Positions 1 through 6,463 of a DNA stretch of 7,156 nt are shown here, piece by piece. The notes below the pieces were generated by a model, which was given only the letters and a program-made list of their open reading frames with translations, had not been told where the DNA came from and did not search any database. The DNA lies in the NCBI GenBank assembly GCA_965651135.1, contig CBFGRJ010000381.1, positions 1-7,156 of the forward strand. The letters are read 5' to 3'. Source of the stretch: JAICQQ01 sp965651135. GTDB taxonomy: Bacteria > Myxococcota_A > Polyangia > Polyangiales > Polyangiaceae. Made by a program: the position numbers and the translations under genes. How positions within the stretch are numbered: the stretch's first letter is position 1; every line of letters begins with the position of its first letter.

Positions 1-1062
1 CGAGCGCACCACGAACGTGTCGACGAACGGTTTGGAGCCCAAGCGCACCGAGGCAGGCAGCGGCATCCACAAAAGTTCCGTCGAAGTCCTATGCAGCGAG
101 TGTCGCAAGCTCCCATCGGCACCCTTGACCAGAAGTATTAGGAGAAGAGCTGGACCGACCACCAGAGTGGCGATGCTTCCCACCAGCAGGAGTACGGGCA
201 ACACGGACGCCGACGCAAGGACACCGAGCTGACGCAACACCTGAGTGGAGACGAACAGCTGAAAGCCGAAAGCCGTCAGGTTCAGTATCGCGTAGTAGGA
301 CGCGAAGAACGAACCGAGCTCAGCGGCTTCTAGGTTGCGGGCTGACGTCGCTTTGAACAAATAGTCGAGACACAAAAGCGCAACTGTTCCCGCTGCGATC
401 AGCAGCGCTACAAGGCGAACGTAGCGGCGGTCCACCCCGGGCCGCTTGCTCCGCTTCGCAGGCGGCGGTATCGACGGCAAGCTACGCCGCCCCGACTTGA
501 CGCGAATGCCACTGCTGGCAAGCGCCGCAAGGGCCAGGATGGCGGCTGCAATGGGAAGCAGCTGACTGGTCCGCAAGTACTGCAGCAAGACTACGCCGGC
601 CGCGCCACCGAGCGCGCCACCGAGAATTCCCCCCGCCGCAATGGGCCCTAGCAAGCGCTTTGCCTCGGCTATCGTGAGTACGCGTCCTGCCAGAATCCAG
701 AATTGAGCCACCGCCATACTAGCGAACAACCCCGTCCAGAGGTAGAAGACGAAGACCGAAGCTCGCGTCTGCGGCAGCAAGAAGAACCCAAGCGTGACGA
801 TCGCGCCGGCCATGAGGGTCAGGCAAAGTGCACGCTTCTCTCCCAAGCGTTGACACAAGACAGAGCTCGCGTGAGCAGCGAACACTGCCAGAGCGGCTAG
901 AGCTCCGTACACCAACGCGAGACGACTGGGCTCGAGCTCCGTCAGGAACAACGCGTCACGTGCCGTCTCGAGAAGTGTGTGAGCAGCAATGATGATGAAC
1001 AACACGGCCGCTATGCGCGCAATCAGCCGGGCTTCGCCCTGTCGAATGTCCAGCCAATTCAA
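1..1062 (-). CDS. ATP/ADP-translocase-like (Npt1/Npt2, NTP/NDP antiporter family) membrane protein, 3' end outside window
   Basis: The minus frame is open from an in-frame TGA at 1098-1096 to the left edge, so this is the N-terminal part of a longer protein. I chose TTG at 1062 because AAGG (1074-1071) lies 8 nt upstream and translation then begins with NWLDIRQGE, close to the usual family N-terminus; GTG at 1071 is an alternative without a clear ribosome binding site. Numbering from 1071, family-type motifs are the D-I-R-x-G-E start (8-13), E-T-A-R-D near the first membrane helix, a glycine-rich GPIAAGGILGG stretch (142-152), DYLFKAT (236-242), and SLRHSLHRTSTELL (321-334). Many hydrophobic helices are visible. 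Family knowledge: parasite and plastid members exchange ATP for ADP; free-living bacterial relatives often carry C-terminal HEAT-type repeats and their substrate is largely unknown. The C-terminus cannot be seen here. It is divergent from the YihY gene, and I found no sigma-54-like promoter for it. Family call is firm; substrate is not. Confidence 0.85.
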   Translation of the reverse strand, partial: MNWLDIRQGEARLIARIAAVLFIIIAAHTLLETARDALFLTELEPSRLALVYGALAALAVFAAHASSVLCQRLGEKRALCLTLMAGAIVTLGFFLLPQTRASVFVFYLWTGLFASMAVAQFWILAGRVLTIAEAKRLLGPIAAGGILGGALGGAAGVVLLQYLRTSQLLPIAAAILALAALASSGIRVKSGRRSLPSIPPPAKRSKRPGVDRRYVRLVALLIAAGTVALLCLDYLFKATSARNLEAAELGSFFASYYAILNLTAFGFQLFVSTQVLRQLGVLASASVLPVLLLVGSIATLVVGPALLLILLVKGADGSLRHSLHRTSTELLWMPLPASVRLGSKPFVDTFVVRS

Positions 1063-1133
1063 AGCTCGCACCTTGCAACGATACAACTGCGCCTGTCACG
1101 AGACCACGAGCGACTTCGCGGGCGAGCGCGGTC

Positions 1134-1164
1134 GCCTCGACGAGGCACATTGCCTCAGGGGCAA
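1134..1164. promoter_or_regulatory. Cluster of three overlapping inverted repeats (operator-like) in divergent control region
   Basis: Seen directly: GCCTC-GAC-GAGGC (1134-1146), GAGGCA-CAT-TGCCTC (1142-1156) and TTGCC-TCAGG-GGCAA (1150-1164) overlap, so they could form alternative pairings or several protein half-sites. They lie between the left transporter gene and the YihY gene, just upstream of the sigma-54-like element at 1189-1204. Inference: a binding site for a regulator of one or both genes. No known operator is recognised. Confidence 0.35.
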
Positions 1165-1188
1165 CACGGCCATCTCGGTCCGAATTGG

Positions 1189-1204
1189 TGGCACACAGAC
1201 TGCT
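1189..1204 (+). promoter_or_regulatory. Sigma-54-like -24/-12 promoter of the YihY gene
   Basis: TGGCAC-ACAGA-CTGCT matches the sigma-54 consensus TGGCAC-N5-TTGCW with one mismatch and the obligatory GG-N10-GC spacing. The predicted transcription start is near 1215, leaving about 36 nt of leader before the ATG at 1251. It supports that ATG over the in-frame ATG at 1185, which lies upstream of the promoter. Confidence 0.6.
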
Positions 1205-1250
1205 TTGCATCCTGAGAGTGGTGAGGCCCAAAGTCGAGAATGACCATCAG

Positions 1251-2318
1251 ATGAGCCATCGAGGGGGAGAGCCAGACGCCGCACGTCGCGGGAGGTTTGC
1301 GCTGCGCCCTTGGCAAATACCTTGGCAGGGCTGGAAAGACGTTTTGTGGCGAGTCGGCGATGAGCTGGAGAACGACGATGTCTTGGACGTGGCTGCCAGT
1401 GTCGCCTTTTACGCGCTGCTAGCGCTATTCCCGGCGCTCATCGCGACCATTTCCCTCTACGGAATCGTGGCCAACCCCGACGATATCGTGCGTCAGATGC
1501 ATCGATTGACTCTAGCGATCCCGGCGAATGCTCGCTCGCTCATTGCGCAGCAAATGGGTGAGATCGCGGCCAGCTCCATGGCAGAGCTCAGGCTCAGTCT
1601 GCTGGCAAGTCTGGGGGTCGCGTTGTTCAGCGCATCGGGCGGAGTCGCCGCATTGATGCGAGGTATCAACAAGGCCTACGACGAGACGGAGACCCGTGGT
1701 TGGCTGCGGATTCGGCTGCTCGCGCTGAGCTTTACTTTGGGTCTGGCTGCCTTCGTAGTGTTCTCGGTAGCGGTGATCACGCTGTTGCCACCACTGATGA
1801 AGCACGTCGGATTGGAGGCGTCGGCCAGGAGTTTGATCGAAGTATGCCGATGGCCCGTGCTTGCTGCAGCCACCATGCTCGGCTTGGGAATTCTCTACCG
1901 ATACGCGCCCAACAGGACACCAGCGAAGTGGCAGTGGGTAAGTCCTGGCGCCGTGCTCGCCACCTTGATCTGGACGCTTGCCTCTTTGAGCTTCAGCCTC
2001 TACGCCGCCAACTTCGGGCGATTCAACAAGACGTATGGCACCCTGGGTGGAGCCGTGGTCCTTGGGCTTTGGTTGTTCCTGTCTGCGCTGGCCATCTTGC
2101 TCGGCGCCGAGCTGAACTCGGAGCTCGAGCAGCAAACCGAAAAAGACAGCACCATCGGCCCCTCAAGACCCATGGGGGAACGCGGCGCCGCTGCAGCGGA
2201 CCAACTCGGAAAACAGCGTCCGAGCCCAGAGCCCATGAGCTTTCGAGCGAGCCTGCGTGAACGCCTTCGCGCGCTGAATCGACCGAGGCGCACCAAGAGT
2301 CGTCTCTCCAACAGATGA
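1251..2318 (+). CDS. YihY/BrkB-family inner-membrane protein
   Basis: A 355-residue protein, slightly longer than typical family members because of a basic, probably disordered C-terminal tail (about 296-355). Hallmarks: VAASVAFYALLALFPALIA at 47-65, LYRYAPNR at 215-222, YGTLGGAVVLGLWL at 262-275 and LLGAELNSELE at 283-293. About six hydrophobic segments are visible, near 50-73, 114-137, 155-180, 202-216, 230-255 and 264-288. Family knowledge: BrkB was first linked to serum resistance in Bordetella and the family was once misassigned as RNase BN; its transport or structural role is not settled. ATG 1251 is preferred because the predicted sigma-54 transcript begins near 1215, although its ribosome binding site is weak; an in-frame GTG at 1221 is a weaker choice. 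The stop at 2316-2318 is 74 nt before the next gene, which has its own promoter-like element. Family call is confident; function is unknown. Confidence 0.9.
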   Translation: MSHRGGEPDAARRGRFALRPWQIPWQGWKDVLWRVGDELENDDVLDVAASVAFYALLALFPALIATISLYGIVANPDDIVRQMHRLTLAIPANARSLIAQQMGEIAASSMAELRLSLLASLGVALFSASGGVAALMRGINKAYDETETRGWLRIRLLALSFTLGLAAFVVFSVAVITLLPPLMKHVGLEASARSLIEVCRWPVLAAATMLGLGILYRYAPNRTPAKWQWVSPGAVLATLIWTLASLSFSLYAANFGRFNKTYGTLGGAVVLGLWLFLSALAILLGAELNSELEQQTEKDSTIGPSRPMGERGAAAADQLGKQRPSPEPMSFRASLRERLRALNRPRRTKSRLSNR

Positions 2319-2343
2319 TGCGGCAAAGCGCCCCACTCGCATC

Positions 2344-2359
2344 TGGCATCGAAAGTGCA
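2344..2359 (+). promoter_or_regulatory. Sigma-54-like promoter of the phospholipase-like/beta-barrel gene
   Basis: TGGCAT-CGAAA-GTGCA has the GG-N10-GC geometry and differs from TGGCAC-N5-TTGCW at two positions. It lies just after the YihY stop codon and predicts a transcript start near 2370, about 23 nt before the ATG at 2393. A small inverted repeat, GTGCA-TTG-TGCAC (2355-2367), overlaps its downstream edge. Confidence 0.45.
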
Positions 2360-2392
2360 TTGTGCACGGCCAGCGTGATGGGATTGACAACA

Positions 2393-4108
2393 ATGAACGA
2401 GCGACTCGCACTACCTCTACGTCGCCTGCTCGCACTCCTTGGTGCCACCGTCGTTTTGGCGGCACCACAGAGCGCCGAAGGCTACAGCACCAACTCTCCT
2501 CTGTCCGACGCCTGCCATGAAGCGATCACTCAGAGCGCCCTAGCGCGGGCGCGCGGGGCGCTCGGCGCCGTGGATCACATTTCGGCTCGAAACGACGACG
2601 AGCGCGCGCTCATCGAGGACGTTCCATTCAAACTACGCAGCGATCAGCGAGATTTGGGGGCGGCCGCGCTGGTGCTCGGCAACCGCGATCTCGATTTTCA
2701 CGGCAACGAGCCCGATGACTTGGACCAGCTGGCTCCGTTGCATGGGGCTCCCAACCGCCAAGACGAGCATTGCCTGAGAACCGCTGCGCAGGACGGTGTG
2801 GAGGGCTCGAGGCAGGCGCTCGAGCAATGCCGGGCGTTCATTCGGCTCAAAGTCGAAGCCGCCTTGGACGGCATGGGGGCGGACGGTAGAGTCGACCCCG
2901 AGCTTAGGACACGCTTCGAAGCAGTCTTGGATCTACGTGGCTCGGTTGAAGTGAGCCTACCGACCTACCACTTGGAGATGGGCCGGGCGCTGCACACCGT
3001 TCAAGACGGGTTCAGCCACACCTATCGGACCGAAGATCACCTCGAGGTGGTGACCGTGCTCAACTACGTCGAGTTGGTCGAGGACACCTTGAGCGAGTCC
3101 GACGGCCCGGCTCATCTGGCTCCGCTCGATGCCTGCCGCAACTTGGATTCGCTTCGGGAAGAACGGCTGGAGGTGGCCAAGCAAGCCAGCGCGGAGTTCC
3201 TCGTTGCAACCTTGGACCCTTCACTGGGTCGGACTGAGAAGCTGAGCGCCGTTGACCAGCTCTTGGAACGCTATTTCGCGCATGCTGACGGTTGCAACGC
3301 TTCCAACGGTTGGTGCGAAGCTCCCGAAGCCAAGTACAAGAACCCCACGCGGGGATGCTCGCTGCCCGCGGCGCCGGGACTCGGCAAGCACCCAATTGCA
3401 TTCTGGCCTTTGGGCGCCCTGGCGTTGGTGTTGCTGTTCAGGCGGCGCCGCCCTCATGCGCCATGGCGACCAAAGCGAATGCTGATGCTCGCGATAGTGC
3501 TTGGCTGCGTTGTCCAATCCCAAGCGGCGTGGAGCCAGGTCAGCGAAGAGACCGGCGACAATACCGCCGAACCGAACCCCGTCGCACAGCCGGTGACCAG
3601 CGCCGTCGTCGCTCATGAAGACGCTCGCATAGAGGCCCCGCCTGGGACGCCCTGGGGCGCCGCCATCAATGTATCGGGCTCGATCCAGAAGGCTGCGGCC
3701 GCCGCTGCCATCGGCGCACGCTACCGGCTGAGCGAGCATTGGCTGATGGGTTTGGACCTGGAGTACAACCCCTGGTACGCACGGAGCAGTTCCGAGTGGC
3801 GACGAGGCGTGGCCTCCGCCTATGCAACACTAGTCGTTCGCTTTCCGATGCGCTTCGAGCGGACGAATCTGCGCTCGACCCTACAGGTCGGGGCCTCGCG
3901 CATGATGTTCGATCTGTATGGCGTTCCGGAAGGGACAGTCGGCCCCTACGTGGGATTCAATCTACTCGGGCTCGACTACGAGTTGGGAGACCAGATCTAC
4001 CTGATTGTCAATCCGGCCCACATCGCCCTGCCGATTCCGCAAACCAGTGGCGCGCCTTTTTCCTTCCCTCAATATCGCATCACCCTGGGACTGCAGTTCG
4101 GCGCCTGA
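2393..4108 (+). CDS. Exported zinc-phospholipase-C-like protein with MYXO-CTERM-like tail, fused in frame to an outer-membrane beta-barrel-like domain
   Basis: A 571-residue two-part chain. Residues 1-30 are a signal peptide (RR, then a leucine/alanine core, cleavage near A28-G30). Residues 31-321 contain H42, GNRDLDFHG (96-104) and H201-xxx-D205-xxx-H209, a metal-ligand pattern reminiscent of the zinc phospholipase C/S1-P1 nuclease fold. C322 is followed by a hydrophobic stretch (335-349) and RRRR (350-353), the layout of a MYXO-CTERM sorting tail, which normally ends a protein. Here the frame continues: M363 opens a second signal-like segment (MLMLAIVLGC, possible cleavage after A378), an acidic linker, and from about 410 a domain with alternating aromatic/polar strands ending YRITLGLQF, typical of outer-membrane barrels. 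ATG 2393 is chosen over the in-frame ATG at 2315 because it starts the signal peptide and follows the predicted transcript start near 2370. It may be a true fusion, a precursor split after translation, or two genes joined by loss of a stop codon. The catalytic activity is inferred from a short motif only. Confidence 0.7.
   Translation: MNERLALPLRRLLALLGATVVLAAPQSAEGYSTNSPLSDACHEAITQSALARARGALGAVDHISARNDDERALIEDVPFKLRSDQRDLGAAALVLGNRDLDFHGNEPDDLDQLAPLHGAPNRQDEHCLRTAAQDGVEGSRQALEQCRAFIRLKVEAALDGMGADGRVDPELRTRFEAVLDLRGSVEVSLPTYHLEMGRALHTVQDGFSHTYRTEDHLEVVTVLNYVELVEDTLSESDGPAHLAPLDACRNLDSLREERLEVAKQASAEFLVATLDPSLGRTEKLSAVDQLLERYFAHADGCNASNGWCEAPEAKYKNPTRGCSLPAAPGLGKHPIAFWPLGALALVLLFRRRRPHAPWRPKRMLMLAIVLGCVVQSQAAWSQVSEETGDNTAEPNPVAQPVTSAVVAHEDARIEAPPGTPWGAAINVSGSIQKAAAAAAIGARYRLSEHWLMGLDLEYNPWYARSSSEWRRGVASAYATLVVRFPMRFERTNLRSTLQVGASRMMFDLYGVPEGTVGPYVGFNLLGLDYELGDQIYLIVNPAHIALPIPQTSGAPFSFPQYRITLGLQFGA
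3479..4108 (+). other. Possible second translation start: separately exported beta-barrel protein within the fusion ORF
   Basis: ATG 3479 is in frame with the gene at 2393-4108 and is immediately followed by a hydrophobic signal-peptide-like segment. From here the product would be a 209-residue outer-membrane barrel-like protein. The cysteine in AIVLGC could also be read as a poor lipobox. No good ribosome binding site precedes the ATG, which argues against independent initiation. It is recorded because an internal signal sequence directly after a C-terminal sorting tail is what two adjacent genes would look like after losing a stop codon. Confidence 0.3.
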
Positions 4109-4150
4109 ACCTCCGTGCGGGATCGATCAACGAGGCGCTCGTCCGGAGGT
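4109..4150. terminator. Weak inverted repeat at the convergent gene ends
   Basis: ACCTCCG (4109-4115) pairs with CGGAGGT (4144-4150) across a 28-nt loop. It sits exactly between the ends of the fusion gene (+) and the AI-2E gene (-), only 18 nt apart, with the right arm inside the AI-2E coding end. There is no T-run, so it is a poor intrinsic terminator at best. Confidence 0.2.
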
Positions 4151-5254
4151 GACCGGGGGCCGAACGTTCTGCTTTCGCCACAGACGCAGGCCTTCCACGG
4201 CGAGCCGTGTGACCAACGGACCCACGATGAGGCCCACCGCGCCAAAGGCCATGATTCCCCCGAGCATGGCGCAGAACAAGACGAAAGTCGGCAAGCGCAG
4301 CCGTCCGAAGCGAGACAGCACCGGGCGGATGAAGTTGTCGGAGAGGCCCGCGATGGAACCAATGACGAAGACGACGATCGCATCCCCAACGCGCCCAGAA
4401 AGCGCCAGCGCGCCGGCCACTGGTACCCACACCAGGCCCGAACCTACGGAGGGCACCAAAGCCGCCGCAGCCGTCAACAGCACCAGCACGAACGCGTGCG
4501 GTACACCCGCAATGACGTACCCAACCCCTGAAATGGCGCCTTGCACCAGCGCTGCCATTCCGACACCGACGAGCAAGCCTCGACCCGTTTCGAAAAAGGC
4601 CGCGGAAAAGCGCTCGAATTGCGGCCGTGACAGGGGCAGGTTTCGCTCCAGCCAAGTTCCCCAGCGGGCTCCATCCACAAGAAACACGTAAAGCCCCATG
4701 ACGAACACGACGAGGCCGATCACGAGGCTTATGGTGGCCCCCGCTACGCTGCCGGCGAACCCCAGGGCGCTAGCCCCTCCTTCTTGAACCAAGCTCAGGA
4801 TTCGACGCGGGTCCTCGGTCAACAGCGACCAGGAGCTATCGGCATTTTCGCGCGTCACGAGCGCTTGAAAAGCGGATTCGACCGTCTTCGATTGCAGGAT
4901 GCTCCTGAACAGCTCCGCTGCGTCGCCGGCCAGCGCAAGCACGATCAGAGCGAGCGGGGCAAGCACCGCAAGTACCATCAGTACCGCGATGAGCGACGCC
5001 GCGCGCTTCATTCCTCTCAACCAAGCGCCCAACCGTTGAGCGAGGGGGCCAGCCAAATGCGCGAACCAGGCAGCCAGCACGAGAGGCAGCCAGAGGGGTA
5101 GAAACGCTCGCAGCGACAGCAGAGACAGCACGACAACTGCAATCGCCAGCGCCGTTCGACTCCCGGGGATCGCAGGTGGCGATGCGAGGTCGCGCTTGCG
5201 GCCGGTCCCGAGCTCGATTGGTGTCGGCCCCGCTCGTGACGCGCGCTGAACCAA
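4127..5254 (-). CDS. AI-2E/PerM-family (YdiK-like) inner-membrane transporter
   Basis: A 375-residue protein, the usual length for the family. Hydrophobic segments lie near 34-68, 86-110, 161-193, 226-266, 271-305 and 322-347, with a soluble loop about 111-160. Diagnostic patterns are the VPSVGSGLVWVP stretch (267-278) and DNFIRP (306-311), the latter in the conserved loop before the last helices. Family knowledge: named after the E. coli autoinducer-2 exporter TqsA, but many members have other or unknown substrates, including Na+/H+ antiport, so signalling should not be assumed. The start is TTG 5254: TGAGGA at 5266-5261 forms a good ribosome binding site 7 nt upstream and overlaps the stop codon of the small upstream ORF. 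This implies translational coupling and a shared transcript. No in-frame ATG or GTG lies before the first helix. Confidence 0.88.
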   Translation of the reverse strand: MVQRASRAGPTPIELGTGRKRDLASPPAIPGSRTALAIAVVVLSLLSLRAFLPLWLPLVLAAWFAHLAGPLAQRLGAWLRGMKRAASLIAVLMVLAVLAPLALIVLALAGDAAELFRSILQSKTVESAFQALVTRENADSSWSLLTEDPRRILSLVQEGGASALGFAGSVAGATISLVIGLVVFVMGLYVFLVDGARWGTWLERNLPLSRPQFERFSAAFFETGRGLLVGVGMAALVQGAISGVGYVIAGVPHAFVLVLLTAAAALVPSVGSGLVWVPVAGALALSGRVGDAIVVFVIGSIAGLSDNFIRPVLSRFGRLRLPTFVLFCAMLGGIMAFGAVGLIVGPLVTRLAVEGLRLWRKQNVRPPVTSGRAPR

Positions 5255-5263
5255 CGAGCATCC

Positions 5264-5563
5264 TCAGGCGAGCCGCCAGCTCCGCAACCCTAGGAATTGC
5301 CACAAGCGCCGCGCCCCCAAGACTGCCTTGCTCCCGCGTAGGGGCTGGACTTCCGATTGTTCCAGCACGTCTTGATCGAGCACCCCGTCCAAGCCCGCCA
5401 AGACGTCTCCTTCGACCAGCACTGAGGGTCGTGGCCTCTCTGGATTTCTACGCTTGAGCACCTTGCTTCGGGTGCGGCTCTTGGGCTCTGGCGCGGCCTC
5501 GTCCAAAGTGCGCTCCGTGAGTGGAGAAGCATTCGACAACTGGATTGATCGATTCACGTTCAT
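5264..5563 (-). CDS. Small unrecognised protein, co-transcribed with the AI-2E gene
   Basis: I do not recognise this protein of up to 99 residues. Codons end mostly in G or C, and its TGA stop (5266-5264) overlaps the ribosome binding site of the AI-2E gene, both signs of real coding. The N-terminal half is polar and basic (E-P-K-S-R-T-R-S-K, then KRRNPERPRP), followed by a more regular part with repeated VL and GLDGVLDQDVLE, and a tryptophan-containing basic end. There is no signal peptide or membrane helix. The ATG at 5563 would have only about 4 nt of leader if the sigma-54-like promoter at 5593-5578 is right; a TTG at 5506 preceded by GGAG (6-nt gap) would give an 80-residue protein and is an attractive alternative start. 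Function is unknown. Confidence 0.5.
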   Translation of the reverse strand: MNVNRSIQLSNASPLTERTLDEAAPEPKSRTRSKVLKRRNPERPRPSVLVEGDVLAGLDGVLDQDVLEQSEVQPLRGSKAVLGARRLWQFLGLRSWRLA

Positions 5564-5577
5564 CGTGAGCCATCCAT

Positions 5578-5593
5578 CGCAAAATTTGTTCCA
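5578..5593 (-). promoter_or_regulatory. Sigma-54-like promoter of the small ORF/AI-2E unit
   Basis: On the minus strand TGGAAC-AAATT-TTGCG has the GG-N10-GC geometry and two mismatches to TGGCAC-N5-TTGCW. The predicted start is near 5567. The AT-rich spacer stands out against the G+C-rich surroundings. Confidence 0.45.
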
Positions 5594-5648
5594 GCCCGGG
5601 AAGTTTTCAGTCCGACTCGTTTTAGCGTGGATCGACGTCCTCCTTCGT

Positions 5649-5698
5649 CACCTGCTCGAGGTGGAGTAGACACTTTTTGTCACGCCTTGTCGTTTGTG
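5649..5698. promoter_or_regulatory. Possible activator sites: inverted repeat and helically phased TTGT repeats
   Basis: CACCT-GCTCG-AGGTG (5649-5663) is a perfect inverted repeat. It is followed by TTGTC at 5677 and again at 5687, exactly 10 bp apart, and TTGTG at 5694. They lie between two divergent sigma-54-like elements (5593-5578 minus and 5750-5765 plus), the place where an enhancer-binding protein could act on both. This is pattern only; no known site is recognised. Confidence 0.25.
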
Positions 5699-5749
5699 CC
5701 TCGCTCGGCGCCCGCAGCGAAGAGAGTGCTCGATGGAGCTATGCGTCAC

Positions 5750-5765
5750 GGGCACGCCCAGTGCA
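5750..5765 (+). promoter_or_regulatory. Sigma-54-like promoter of the hemerythrin gene
   Basis: GGGCAC-GCCCA-GTGCA keeps the GG-N10-GC geometry and the GGCAC and TGCA cores, with two mismatches to TGGCAC-N5-TTGCW. The predicted start near 5776 is about 21 nt before the ATG at 5797. It also argues against the in-frame ATG at 5677, which is upstream of the promoter. Confidence 0.4.
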
Positions 5766-5796
5766 TCACCCATTGGCCAGAAAGGACCCGAGGAAC

Positions 5797-6318
5797 ATGC
5801 CGAACAGAATGGAAGAAGCTATGAGCAAGGGTGCCGGCAAAGTCAAAGCCGCCACCGCACGCCTGAAGGGGCTTACAGGGGTATTCAACCATTTGGCGGA
5901 GGAACACACCGAGGCCAACTCGCTCTTGAAGCGAGCGAAATCCGCAGAAGACCCAGCGAAGCAACAGGACATTTGGCTGAAGCTGCGCAAAGAGCTGCTC
6001 TCGCACGAGCAGGCCGAAATGTCCGAGGTCTACCCAGAGCTCGAGCGGCATGCTGCTACGCGTCAGCTCGTCGCGCACCACAACCGCGAAGCCGAGCAGC
6101 TCGAGCGAGCGATTGCACAGGTAGACCAAGCGGCATACGGAACCGAGGCTTGGCACGCGCGCTTGGAAGCGCTCGAACAGCTCCTCAAAGAACACGTCGA
6201 AAAAGAAGAACAGAGCTTCTTCCCCAAGGCGCAAGAAGCCTTGGACCAGGAAACGATCCGAGACCTGCAGCAGCGGTTCGAACTAGCCAAGAAGTCAATC
6301 CTGGCTAGACTCGACTAA
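5797..6318 (+). CDS. Hemerythrin-like (HHE cation-binding domain) protein
   Basis: A 173-residue cytoplasmic protein of almost pure helical composition. The diiron-type ligand pattern is visible: H37 (in HLAEEH, with H32 nearby), H70-xxx-E74, H94/H95, and H133-xxx-E137, which are the H, HxxxE, H, HxxxE positions of the four-helix bundle. Family knowledge: such domains bind a non-haem diiron centre and act in oxygen, nitric oxide or redox sensing, storage or repair; which applies here cannot be told. The start may be ATG 5797 (AAGGA 10 nt upstream, or GAGGA rather close) or ATG 5821, which has GGAAG at a better spacing and gives 165 residues. The longer reading frame from 5677 is rejected because its N-terminus crosses the promoter-like element and looks non-coding. 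It is convergent with the next gene and divergent from the small ORF/AI-2E unit. Confidence 0.88.
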   Translation: MPNRMEEAMSKGAGKVKAATARLKGLTGVFNHLAEEHTEANSLLKRAKSAEDPAKQQDIWLKLRKELLSHEQAEMSEVYPELERHAATRQLVAHHNREAEQLERAIAQVDQAAYGTEAWHARLEALEQLLKEHVEKEEQSFFPKAQEALDQETIRDLQQRFELAKKSILARLD

Positions 6319-6339
6319 ACCCTAAACCAGTAAGTCCCG

Positions 6340-6357
6340 GTAGGTCGAAGCGCCTAC
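6340..6357. terminator. Hairpin shortly after the hemerythrin stop
   Basis: GTAGG (6340-6344) and CCTAC (6353-6357) can pair around an 8-nt loop, 21 nt after the TAA. No T-run follows, so intrinsic termination is doubtful; it may only stabilise the 3' end. Confidence 0.2.
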
Positions 6358-6359
6358 TC

Positions 6360-6463
6360 CGCCATCAAGCAGCCAAGAACGCCAAGTCTGGCGTCCCGAA
6401 CCGGACCGGCGTCAGAGCGACGAACCTTCTCAGGCTTGGGTTCAAGCGGCTTGCTTGATGGCG
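6360..6463. repeat. Long-range inverted repeat with nested hairpins between convergent genes
   Basis: CGCCATCAAGCA (6360-6371) is the exact reverse complement of TGCTTGATGGCG (6452-6463); with one bulged base the pairing extends by three more G-C pairs (6372-6374 with 6448-6450). Two perfect hairpins lie inside: ACGCCA-AGTC-TGGCGT (6379-6394) and GCTTG-GGTT-CAAGC (6434-6447). The right arm is the last codons (AIKQ) of the minus-strand gene at 6442-6738, whose transcript could therefore fold its own tail onto downstream sequence. It could be a structured bidirectional 3' end or a scar of a small inverted duplication of the gene tail. Confidence 0.5.

Noticed and set aside
1185..1250. In-frame N-terminal extension of the YihY protein from ATG 1185
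   Set aside because: It starts upstream of the sigma-54-like promoter and its predicted transcript start (about 1215), lacks a ribosome binding site and adds residues not seen in the family.
1512..2135. Long minus-strand open frame opposite the YihY gene
   Set aside because: Its translation is a charged, low-complexity shadow of a well-recognised membrane protein gene; there is no family signal or ribosome binding site.
2384..2389. TTGACA resembling a sigma-70 -35 box
   Set aside because: It lies 4 nt before the chosen start codon, and no -10 box is visible at the right distance inside the coding sequence.
2315..2392. ATG 2315, overlapping the YihY stop as ATGA, as start of the next gene
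   Set aside because: The extension would precede a clear signal peptide that begins at M2393, and a promoter-like element (2344-2359) lies inside it.
4005..4691. Plus-strand open frame opposite the AI-2E gene
   Set aside because: It overlaps the end of the fusion gene and is the antisense of a clear transporter; composition rich in Pro, Thr, Ser and Arg is typical of such shadows.
5677..5796. 40-residue N-terminal extension of the hemerythrin protein
   Set aside because: It has an atypical composition, crosses the promoter-like element at 5750-5765 and is not part of the hemerythrin fold.
6129..6160. TGGCAC at 6148-6153 in the hemerythrin gene as another sigma-54 element
   Set aside because: The GC of the -12 part is missing at the required spacing, and it is inside a coding region with no gene downstream.
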